Source: Aquarana catesbeiana
Taxonomy: Eukaryota; Chordata; Amphibia; Anura; Ranidae
Direction: 5' to 3'
Length of the DNA stretch: 64,000 nt
Assembly (NCBI RefSeq): GCF_042186555.1
Contig: NC_133332.1
Location: forward strand, 234,206,015 to 234,270,014
Part shown: positions 55,040-63,282 of the stretch, piece by piece
Layout: each line of letters opens with the position of its first letter
How positions within the stretch are numbered: the first letter of the stretch is position 1
The notes under the pieces: model-generated
Told to the model about the DNA's origin: nothing
The model's input: the letters and a program-made list of their open reading frames with translations, nothing else
Databases searched by the model: none
Program-made: the position numbers and the translations under genes

Positions 55040-57625
55040 GTACCCCCCCTCAAAGGAGCGGCCTCCGGACGCTCCAACTGGTTGTAATTGTCCATAGTCT
55101 ATGGCAGCAAGCAGAACAACAGGTGGTGGCACAACAGACTGGGCAGCAGACGGTGGCACATCAGGCTGGGCAGCAGACGGTGGCACATCAGGCTGGGCAG
55201 CAGACGGTGGCACATCAGGCTGGGGAGCAGGCACCGGTACTTCCGGCTGGAACACTGGCACCAAGACGTCAGGCTGGAGGGCGGGCACACAGACGTCAGG
55301 CTGGAGGGCGGGCACACAGACGTCAGGCTGGAGGGCGGGCACACAGACGGCAGGCTGGAGGGCGGGCACACAGACGGCAGGCTGGAGGGCGGGCACACAG
55401 ACGGCAGGCTGGAGGGCGGGCACACAGACGGCAGGCTGGAGGGCGGGCACACAGACGGCAGGCTGGAGGGCGGGCACACAGACGTCAGGCTGGAGGGCGG
55501 GCACACAGACGTCAGGCTGGAGGGCGGGCACACAGACGCCAGGCTGGAGGGCGGGCACACAGACGCCAGGCTGGAGGGCGGGCACACAGACGCCAGGCTG
55601 GAGGGCGGGCACACAGACGCCAGGCTGGAGGGCGGGCACACAGACGCCAGGCTGGAGGGCGGGCACACAGACGCCAGGCTGGAGGGCGGGCACACAGACG
55701 CCAGGCTGGAGGGCGGGCACACAGACGCCAGGCTGGAGGGCGGGCACACAGACGCCAGGCTGGAGGGCGGGCACACAGACGCCAGGCTGGAGGGCGGGCA
55801 CACAGACGGCAGGCTGGAGGGCGGGCACACAGACGGCAGGCTGGAGGGCGGGCACACAGACGGCAGGCTGGAGGGCGGGCACACAGACGTCAGGCTGGAG
55901 GGCGGGCACACAGACGTCAGGCTGGAGGGCGGGCACACAGACGCCAGGCTGGAGGGCGGGCACACAGACGCCAGGCTGGAGGGCGGGCACACAGACGCCA
56001 GGCTGGAGGGCGGGCACACAGACGCCAGGCTGGAGGGCGGGCACACAGACGCCAGGCTGGAGGGCGGGCACACAGACGCCAGGCTGGAGGGCGGGCACAC
56101 AGACGCCAGGCTGGAGGGCGGGCACACAGACGCCAGGCTGGAGGGCGGGCACACAGACGCCAGGCTGGAGGGCGGGCACACAGACGCCAGGCTGGAGGGC
56201 GGGCACACAGACGCCAGGCTGGAGGGCGGGCACCGAGACGTCAGGCTGGAGGGCAGGCACCGAGACGTCAGGCTGGAGGGCAGGCACCGAGACGTCAGGC
56301 TGGAGGGCAGGCACCGAGACGTCAGGCTGGAGGGCAGGCACCGAGACGTCAGGCTGGAGGGCAGGCACCGAGACGTCAGGCTGGAGGGCAGGCACCGAGA
56401 CGTCAGGCTGGAGGGCAGGCACCGAGACGTCAGGCTGGAGGGCAGGCACCGAGACGTCAGGCTGGAGGGCAGGCACCGAGACGTCAGGCTGGAGGGCAGG
56501 CACCGAGACGTCAGGCTGGAGGGCAGGCACCGAGACGTCAGGCTGGAGGGCAGGCACCGAGACGTCAGGCTGGAAGGCAGGCACCGAGAAGTCAGGCTGG
56601 AAGGCAGGCACCGAGACGTCAGGCTGGAGGGCAGGCACCGAGACGTCAGGCTGGAAGGCAGGCACCGAGACGTCAGGCTGGAGGGCAGGCACCGAGACGT
56701 CAGGCTGGAGGGCAGGCACCGAGACGTCAGGCTGGAAGGCAGGCACCGAGACGTCAGGCTGGAAGGCAGGCACAGAGACGTCAGGCTGGAAGGCAGGCAC
56801 CGGGATGTCAGACTGGGTTGGATTAGCTGGTGCGGAGGCAGGTTGGGTTACTGGCAGGATCGTCTTGGTTGGAAAAAACTTTCGTTTTTTCTTCGGCTTA
56901 GCCACTGAAGCTCTGTAGGTGAGGGGTGCAGCAGACTGGAAAGGAGGATTGGAATATGGCAGAGAAGAGGTAACAGTAGCTGGAGGAAGTTCCTGTGGGT
57001 TTGTGGACAGCTGAGAAGAGGCAGGTGGGTTGAATGCAGGATAGGTGCAGCGGGTAGGGACAGGGTATTGATATTTGGTGGGAAGCAGGGTATATTGGGC
57101 TGAAACGGAGGTTGCCATGGGTGAAGGTGAAAAAGACTCCCGGGCAGGCAGGTGTCTAATAGCAGGTCTGGGTTGTGAAGAGCTGACCGAAACTGGAAAT
57201 AATAAGTCTGACCATGCCTGTAGTACAGGTTGAACAAACGTGGGTTCACATACTGCCTGTCTAACCAGGGACTGCACCGAATCTATACAATCCACTAGCA
57301 CCTGTTTAGGACAAGCTGAATAATGCTCCAGAAAGTATACAGCATCATCCTCCAACAGCCATACCAGAGACTCCACCTGATCACTACTGAAGGGGGGAGA
57401 AAAATCATCACTTCCTTTAGGACTGCTAGACAAGGCTAGCTCAGCACACACCTGTATCAGGGGCTGAACGTTTTCAAACAGTAATCTACCCTGATCAACC
57501 AGAGAATGGGCCAGACGGATACACTCCAGGAGCTGATCGCTGGCCCACTCTTTCAATACCAGACGACAGTAATTGTTATCCCTCAACACTAGTGAGGCAA
57601 GGAGAACAACTGTTTCTGATTGCAT
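54827..57625 (-). CDS. retroelement ORF: helical N-domain, PKKKRK motif, nine-residue repeats
   Basis: 932 residues from the first ATG (MQSETVVLLASL). Residues 1-140 are probably helical (RLAHSLVDQGRLLFENVQPL); 140-240 are Pro/Ser/Thr-rich. KPKKKRKFF at about 243-251 matches a classical nuclear import signal. Residues about 270-787 are nearly 60 tandem copies of nine residues, mainly VCVPALQPG, VCVPALQPA, VSVPALQPD and VSVPAFQPD. Then PPSAAQPDV repeats, and the frame passes through the polypurine tract into the 3' LTR, ending inside it. No zinc knuckle, protease or RT is present. By position it replaces gag, but I do not recognise the N-terminal domain. Function unknown; it may be a structural protein of the parasite or may have been captured from another gene. 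Confidence 0.75.
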   Translation of the reverse strand: MQSETVVLLASLVLRDNNYCRLVLKEWASDQLLECIRLAHSLVDQGRLLFENVQPLIQVCAELALSSSPKGSDDFSPPFSSDQVESLVWLLEDDAVYFLEHYSACPKQVLVDCIDSVQSLVRQAVCEPTFVQPVLQAWSDLLFPVSVSSSQPRPAIRHLPARESFSPSPMATSVSAQYTLLPTKYQYPVPTRCTYPAFNPPASSQLSTNPQELPPATVTSSLPYSNPPFQSAAPLTYRASVAKPKKKRKFFPTKTILPVTQPASAPANPTQSDIPVPAFQPDVSVPAFQPDVSVPAFQPDVSVPALQPDVSVPALQPDVSVPAFQPDVSVPALQPDVSVPAFQPDFSVPAFQPDVSVPALQPDVSVPALQPDVSVPALQPDVSVPALQPDVSVPALQPDVSVPALQPDVSVPALQPDVSVPALQPDVSVPALQPDVSVPALQPDVSVPALQPDVSVPALQPDVSVPALQPGVCVPALQPGVCVPALQPGVCVPALQPGVCVPALQPGVCVPALQPGVCVPALQPGVCVPALQPGVCVPALQPGVCVPALQPGVCVPALQPGVCVPALQPDVCVPALQPDVCVPALQPAVCVPALQPAVCVPALQPAVCVPALQPGVCVPALQPGVCVPALQPGVCVPALQPGVCVPALQPGVCVPALQPGVCVPALQPGVCVPALQPGVCVPALQPGVCVPALQPGVCVPALQPDVCVPALQPDVCVPALQPAVCVPALQPAVCVPALQPAVCVPALQPAVCVPALQPAVCVPALQPDVCVPALQPDVCVPALQPDVLVPVFQPEVPVPAPQPDVPPSAAQPDVPPSAAQPDVPPSAAQSVVPPPVVLLAAIDYGQLQPVGASGGRSFEGGYCQEMFHPLVIPVIWHAVLRFTNRCLLAVWNCQESFSLLILCHLWAAVLASTSGWILAVWSRQYLLQSGVT
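55263..56820 (-). repeat. 27-bp coding minisatellite, about 57-58 copies
   Basis: Plus-strand unit GTCAGGCTGGAGGGCGGGCA plus CACAGAC. Variants at one codon (GTC, GCC, GGC on plus) occur in runs: five A-type, two S-type, ten P-type, then three A, two S, eleven P, showing duplication of a block of about 15 units. Units beyond 56225 switch to CACCGAGACGTC. No spacer sequences. Confidence 0.95.
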
Positions 57626-57697
57626 TTTAGTAGCAGTAACAGCACTACAATGGTTCCTCTGCGCAGTCACTTCTGGTCAGAGATGGCCTTGGTTTAC

Positions 57698-58421
57698 TGT
57701 CATGAACAGGTGTGACTAGAACCGTGTGATCTGCGACAGAGGACACCCAAAACGTATATACGTGAAAATATAATAATTTATTAAAGAAAGTGAGTAATAT
57801 AGTACAACCAAGTGCAATAACCAACCACAGACAGACTCACAAATAACAACAGACAGATAAGTGCAACAAATTCGAAATACCAGGATCATAAACAATAGCC
57901 AGGCCAGGGTCATACACAGCAGATCAGCGGATGGACAGGGGATGTTCCAGAGACAAACGTAAGCCAGGCCAAGGTCATACACAGGGAGGTCAGCAGATGG
58001 TGTATAGAACACAGGACAGGGAGAGGATGGATGGGTCAGACTGCAGGCAGGGATGCAAGGTAACAGGTGGGACAGGATAGGGATCGGGACAGGGACGCAG
58101 GATCAGGTTCAGGGCACAGGATCAGATCGCTAGCAGGTCAGGAGGCAATGAAGAAACCAAGGCAAACATGTGAATGCTTGCCGGGTATTTATAGGCCTGT
58201 GATTGGCCTCAAGTGACACCTGATTGTAGGATGTACTATCTGCTCCACACTGCCAGGATCCATCCGCTGGTGGACGCCAGTACTGTGGCCCAAAGATGAC
58301 ATAATATTAACAGGGAAAAGCTCTCCTGACAGTTCCAAACTGCCAGGAGACACCTGCTGGTGGACCTCAGTACTGCATGCCAAATAGCAGGTATTACCAG
58401 TGGATGGAACATTTCCTGACA
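57698..58421 (-). repeat. 5' LTR of the retroelement
   Basis: 724 bp. On the minus strand the TATA box lies at about 58182-58196 and AATAAA at about 57777-57782, giving an R-U5 segment of about 80 bases to the interior. It supplies the promoter for the internal ORF. Confidence 0.88.
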
Positions 58422-58426
58422 CCAGG

Positions 58427-59625
58427 CACTGCTCATCACCTGTCCAATACAGTCCCAACAGTGAAGCATGGTGGTGGCAGCATCATGCTGTGGGGTGTTT
58501 TTCAGCTGCAGGGACAGGATGACTGGTTGCAATCGAGGGAAAGATGAATGCGGCCAAGTACAGGGATATCCTGGAGGAAAACCTTCAACAGAGTGCTCAG
58601 GACCTCAGACTGGGCCAAAGGTTTACCTTCCAACAAGACAACGACCCTAAGCACACAGCTAAAATAACGAAGGAGTGGCTTCACAACAACTCTGTGACTG
58701 TTCTTGAATGGCCCAGCCAGAGCCCTGGCTTAAACCCAATTGAGCATCTCTGGAGAGACCTAAAAATGGCTGTCCACCAACACTTACCATCCAACCTGAC
58801 AGAACTGGAGAGGATCTGCAAGGAGGAATGGCAGAGGATTGTCATGGTTATGCAATAGAGTTTATCGATCAGCATACCTGTCTCCATGTGTTCATCTCTA
58901 GAGACCAGCTGACCCTCACCTGACTGCTTTTGTAACCTCTCCTCTAAGCATGGCCCCATCCCAGGCCCCATCAGGGAACCCTATATTAACCTGTGCACTG
59001 CAAGCCAGCAGTGCTGATAAACCATTGTGTGTTAGCCTCTGTGTGTACTTGCTGTGTTTCCTACATCTGATTCCTGTTACCGACTTTGGCCTGTTCTTAA
59101 CTATTCCTGTCTGCTCGTGACCCTGACCTTTGGCGTGTTACCGACCATCCCTGTTTGCCTGTGACCCTGAACCTTGGCGTGTACTCTGTTGTCCTTGTCT
59201 GCTTGTGGCCCCGACCTTGGCTTGTCCCTTACTTTCTACCGTGAGCGTGAGCTGTGAGACCCTGGGGGCCGCGACCTGGAGCCAGACTGCAGCGCAGTCC
59301 ATCCTTACCATTAAAGGCTCTGGTGAACACCTGCTGGCTCTTAGACTCCGCGTCCTGGGGAATCTATGCTCTAGCTCCCAGTGGGATCTGTGTCAGTGAT
59401 CCAGTAGACCTGCTTCCTGAACCTCCCAGGGTTCAATCCGCAGCAGTCAGCCATAGGGTCCACTACCTTGCGGTGCACTCCTGATCCCAACGGTGTGCAT
59501 CTGTCACCCAGCCTCTAGGTGACCTGACAAGGATCCCCAAATCCAGGTGTGAAAAACTTGTTGCATCTTTCCCAAAAAGACTCATGGCTGTATTAGATCA
59601 AAAGGGTGCTTCTACTAAATACTGA
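58427..59625 (+). pseudogene. Tc1 transposase copy 2, catalytic C-terminal part
   Basis: After the LTR element the reading resumes, and from 58544 the frame gives MNAAKYRDILEENLQQ, FQQDNDPKHTAKITKE (second Asp) and GLNPIEHLWRDLKM (Glu), where the residue before LNPIE is Gly instead of the Asp of copy 1. It is cut at EEWQR (58834) by the second solo LTR and resumes at 59535 with the final KRLMAVLDQKGASTKY segment, ending TGA near 59625. Confidence 0.9.
58840..59529 (+). mobile_element. solo LTR, family 2, 690 bp
   Basis: Starts TGTCATGGTTATGC and ends AGGTGACCTGACA, flanked by AGGAT on both sides (58835-58839 and 59530-59534), a perfect 5-bp duplication inside the Tc1 transposase. On plus, CCTATATTAACC (about 58980-58991) may be the TATA box and ATTAAAGG (59310) a weak poly(A) signal. 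It resembles Ty3/gypsy LTRs in ends and size, but is not homologous to the LTR at 54320 apart from the TGTCATG tip. Confidence 0.85.
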
Positions 59626-60128
59626 GCAAAGGGTCTGAATATTTAGGACCATGAGATATTTCAGTTTTTCTTTTTCAATAAATCTGCAAAAATGTCAACA
59701 ATTCTGTGTTTTTCTGTCAATATGGTGTGCTGTGTGTACATTAATGAGGAAAAAAAATTAACTTAAATGATTTTAGCAAATAGCTGCAATATAACAAAGA
59801 GTGAAAAATTTAAGGGGGTCTGAATACTTTCCGTCCCCACTGTATGTTCAGATTTTTCAAACCCAAAACTGAAATAGTACAGTATACAGTTGAATGAAAA
59901 TGGTTATTCAATATACCAACTTACCTTTTACATAATTATTTATTTAAGAATATTAAAAATGTGTCCTTTCCTTTCCAGACTTAATGGCAACAGTAATGTT
60001 ATCAAAACTATGCTACATCTGCAGCAGTATACTGTAAAAGGCTTTGTAGAAGGCTTTGTCATGCTACTGCAAATATATCTTTCTTCCAGCTAAGCTGTAT
60101 CACAAAACAGTTGCAGGTCACCAGAACT

Positions 60129-61350
60129 GCAAAAAAGAAAAAACATACAGCGGAAAACCAATCCTAACATACAGCAGCTGAACACTCAAGGTCAATATAA
60201 AAATCCTTGAATATAACTATCAAAACAAAGCAGTGCAGCGCTTAGAAGAAATAAATGTAATGAATGTAAGGCCAAGTCCCAAAATATATCTTGATCCGAA
60301 GGAATGAATAGTCAATGACTGGCACACCCACAAGCAGAGAGGAAACTCCTTAGGTGGTGAGAAAAGGTGCTGTGATAAAATAACAATCGTGTATCCACAC
60401 CAATGTGTTCCACCACTAGAAGTCTAGGCTGCTCACCTTATTGAGTAGACCTTCTGAGCTAACAGATAGGTCACTCATGCAGTCCCTTCAACAGGGTAAT
60501 CATAAAGATGAAAAGGCTGGCCACATATGTCGTCCACTGAAACTTGCAGTATCCAAATATCATTATGTTTTGCGCGCATGACAAGCCAGGAGATTAGGAA
60601 ACCCGAGAATCATGCCGCGTAGAAACGAGCGGACTTTACGGCAGACTTTGCCCGGCGGACTTCGACAGACTTTACGACGGACTTTCTGAATGAACAGACT
60701 TGCCTACACACAATCAACCAAAGTCCGTCGAATTCGTACGTGATGACGTACGACCGGACTAAAATAAGGAAGTTCATAGCCAGTAGCCAATAGCTGCCCT
60801 AGCGTGGCTTTTTGTCCGTCGAACTAGCATACAGATGAGCTGACTTTTCGAGCGGACTCGAGTCCGTCGGATAGATTTGAAACATGTTTCAAATCTAAGT
60901 CCGTCCAACTTTTGAGAAAACAAAGTCCGCTGCAGCCCACACACGACCGAATTGTCCGACAAAATCCCATCCGCCGGGCAAAGTCTGCCGTAAAGTCCGC
61001 TCGTGTGTACGCGGCATCAGTGTAGTGGAACAGCAAGCAGGATCAGTAACCAGAAGGGACGTCAGCTAAGCAAGTCTTTCACAGGTGCACAGGAGAGTCT
61101 CTGATATGTTGCCCAGGCACTACACTGATTCTCGGGTTTCCTAATCTCCTGGCTTGTCATGCGCGCAAAACATAATGATATTTGGATACTGCAAATTTCC
61201 GCTCTACTTGTGGGTGTGCCATTCATTGACTATTCATTCCTTCGGATCAAGATATATTTTGGGACTTGGCCTTACATTCATTACATTTTTCATTATTCAT
61301 TCATTATTCATTTATTATTTCTTCTAAACGCTGCACTGCTTTGTTTTGAT
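60129..61350. mobile_element. foldback element with 14-bp flanking repeats, contains a MITE
   Basis: AGGTCACCAGAACT abuts both edges (60115-60128 and 61351-61364). Inside, the arm from TATCAAAACAAAGCAGTGCAG (60216) to GAAACCCGAGAATC (60611) is repeated in reverse at 61120-61350. The arms hold GATATATTTTGGGACTTGGC and GTCATGCGCGCAAAACATAATG-type words. The left end is A-rich then ACATACAGCGG, like the ends at 39510 and 43264. No ORF with a known domain. Confidence 0.65.
60613..61016. mobile_element. Harbinger-like miniature element, 404 bp, TCA target
   Basis: The ends TGCCGCGTAG and TGTACGCGGCA begin an inverted repeat of about 50 bp (GAGCGGACTTTACGGCAGAC and its complement). TCA flanks both sides (60610-60612 and 61017-61019). 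The other arm of the surrounding palindrome preserves the empty site, GAGAA-TCA-GTG, confirming a 3-bp duplication. Interior rich in AAGTCCGTC words. Confidence 0.85.
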
Positions 61351-61364
61351 AGGTCACCAGAACT

Positions 61365-61700
61365 AGTGTCCCCATTGGAAGATTTCCCCTCTACTCCTGT
61401 TCTGCCGACAACTCAAAATTTGGGAATTTCTTTCAGTTTCGATGAGAATGATAAATACAACAAAAAGAGATGGTGAATCTTCCTAACGGGGAAAGACGGC
61501 AATAAAAACCTGACAGGTGTTACAGGGTCTCCTCTATCCAAAACTTAAAATAAAATGTAAAAGGTCTTACCTGCCAAAAGATTTGTAATTCTGTTCAGCA
61601 AGTCTTCTTTTATGGATGCTGATGGGGTCTGACTTCACTTTTCTCTCCTGCAGTTAAAGGAATACAGCTTGGTCAAGGACAGTCCCAGGCTGTGACTGGA
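61365..61700. other. intergenic; possible old dispersed repeat
   Basis: CCCCATTGGAAGATTTCCCC (61371) and TTCCTAACGGGGAAAGACGG (61470) resemble fragments at 23820-23880 and 31205-31250. No gene. Confidence 0.35.
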
Positions 61701-61705
61701 TAGTA

Positions 61706-62080
61706 AGGCTGGGTTCACACTGGTGCATCGTTAGACATCGCATGTGATTCGCACCGCACTGCAGTGCAGATCACATGCCATGTCAGTGCACTGTGAATTC
61801 AGCCATATAATATTGTATGGCTGAATTCGCACCGCACCTCTTTTTTTAGTCCACACTGGAATCGGATCGCATGGGTGTTTATGCCCATGCAATCCGATTC
61901 CTGCACCACTTGACAGTTTGCACCGCGATATGCAAACTGATCTGGGGTGTCATTAACTTTCTATTGCCTCATGCAGCAGATCACATAGGGCAGTGTGAAC
62001 TACATGCGAGTTTTATGTGATGCGTGAACCGGCACTGGAATCGCGCTTCTTCCCGCATCGCGCTGGTATGAACCGAGCCT
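61706..62080. mobile_element. miniature element with AGGCTGGGTTCACAC ends
   Basis: Starts AGGCTGGGTTCACACTGG; the complement of its right end reads AGGCTCGGTTCATACCAG. The interior repeats CGCACCGCAC and GATCACATGC words, partly as hairpins. Same end type as 22801, 23057 and 25785. Confidence 0.65.
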
Positions 62081-62601
62081 AAAGGAGCAAGTATAATGAA
62101 AAAAAAAAAAAAAGAAGAGTATAATGAACTACTTTCTCATAGGTAACATCCAAATGCATACAATCACAACATTTATTATTCCACAAAGTGAAAGAAATGT
62201 ATTAGCCCACAACTACAAGTACATATAATATTACTAAAAAAAAAATGCATTTATACCTCTTCATGATAATTTGTTTTCCTTGAGCTTCATAAAAAATAGA
62301 CATAATACCACAATAAAATAATGTTATATGACATCAAGCATACAGTGTACAAATCTATGGTCAAACACTTGTCTTCATCGACACAATTCACTTGATATCA
62401 TATGGCATATTGAGGTATTATGTTTACGTTTTTAGGAAACATGTTTTCATGAAGATATAAGCAAAGACAATTTTGATCATTTTATATATACACTTAGTAG
62501 TGGGCGAATACATTTCTTCCTCATTGGTACATTTAAAGCAGAACTAAACTGTATCTGAGTACCACAAACTGAAAACGCAATTTAAGTCATTTTAAAACTT
62601 G
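62081..62601. other. AT-rich intergenic; no gene
   Basis: Only an A-run at 62099-62114 and AT-rich unique-looking sequence. No exon-like signal. Confidence 0.45.
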
Positions 62602-63220
62602 TGGGAGGGTGCAGCGTGGAGCGGTGGCAGTAACACACACAGTCCAAATGCAATAGAAAGAATGTGTATTGTAGTCAAAATAGAACAGTTCACAACAAAC
62701 CCAATGGATGGCAGCCTGACTGGAAACACTCATAGGTGAACAGCAGATTGTAGCAGAACAGATCTCAGCCGAACTGACAGCATCTGTCTTGAGGGGCGAA
62801 ATGTGGACTGGCCGATCCCTTCACAAGCGGGAAGCAGGAGAAGTGGTGAATCCTTAGCCTTTCCCTACTAGTCTGGAACATTTCCCTGTCATTACTGTCC
62901 CTGACAGACAAGTGACCTGTCCCTACACTACCCACAAGCTAAACGCACACCAAACTCAGGAGCCAGGATCCTAAATAGACTCTGCCTGACCCTAGATGGC
63001 TGCCAGAGTCACATGGGTTGTCAGCATCCAACTGGATCACTGCCCCTGCGGCCCAGGAAACCATAAACAAACCATGTTCCTCCTGACTTCCTCTCCCTCT
63101 GCATTGCTGCTGCAGTTAAGGGGGAGGGGGAGCGAAGGAAAGGCAAGGGGGGGTAAGAGGGAACGGGCCCAGAGAGAATAATCAGAGAGACCTAGGAGTT
63201 CCTCCAATGAGTTTCACAAC
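62602..63220 (-). mobile_element. possible LTR or LTR fragment
   Basis: TGTGGGAGGGTGCAGC at 62602 and TTTCACAACA at about 63211-63220 could be TG...CA LTR ends. The GTAACACACACAGTCCAAATG and GAATGTGTATTGTAGTC blocks resemble the R-U5 style of the LTR at 52368. No target duplication was found, so boundaries and identity are weak. Confidence 0.35.
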
Positions 63221-63282
63221 ATAATAATTATGGAGTAGGGGGTTCCGGGACCCCAGAGGCATCTACCCAAGAGGACCAGATC

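Larger units (their letters stand above)
54320..58421 (-). mobile_element. LTR retroelement, complete, non-autonomous
   Basis: Two LTRs (54320-55039, 720 bp; 57698-58421, 724 bp) start TGTCATGAACAGG and end CATTTCCTGACA, flanked by a perfect 5-bp duplication CCAGG (54315-54319 and 58422-58426). The coding strand is minus: within each LTR a TATA box (CCTATAAATACC) precedes AATAAA on that strand, and a purine tract (TTTGAGGGGGGGTAC on the minus strand, about 55040-55054) sits directly before the 3' LTR. The 2.66-kb interior encodes one ORF and no protease, reverse transcriptase or integrase, so the enzymes must come from elsewhere. The LTRs differ by only a few percent, so insertion was fairly recent. 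No TGG-starting primer site follows the 5' LTR. Confidence 0.88.
53673..59842 (+). mobile_element. Tc1-type transposon, copy 2, split by two LTR insertions
   Basis: The termini CAGTGGGGACGAAAAGTATT and AATACTTTCCGTCCCCACTG are flanked by TA (53671-53672 and 59843-59844). Same family as copy 1 at 39995 but in opposite orientation. Excluding the insertions at 54320-58426 and 58840-59534, about 1.37 kb remains, shorter than copy 1 because of a deletion in the DNA-binding region. The left TA directly follows the hAT target duplication at 53663-53670. Confidence 0.92.

Noticed and set aside
55263..56820. CRISPR-like periodic array
   Set aside because: Units are contiguous 27-bp tandem repeats with no unique spacers, inside a eukaryotic LTR element.
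55088..56918. Three long plus-strand open frames over the 27-bp array
   Set aside because: They exist only because the repeat unit lacks stops in those frames; outside the array they have no domain, while the minus-strand frame has an ATG, a non-repeat N-terminal region and LTR promoter orientation.
57626..57670. Longer N-terminus for the retroelement ORF
   Set aside because: It depends on a GTG start; the first ATG is at 57625.
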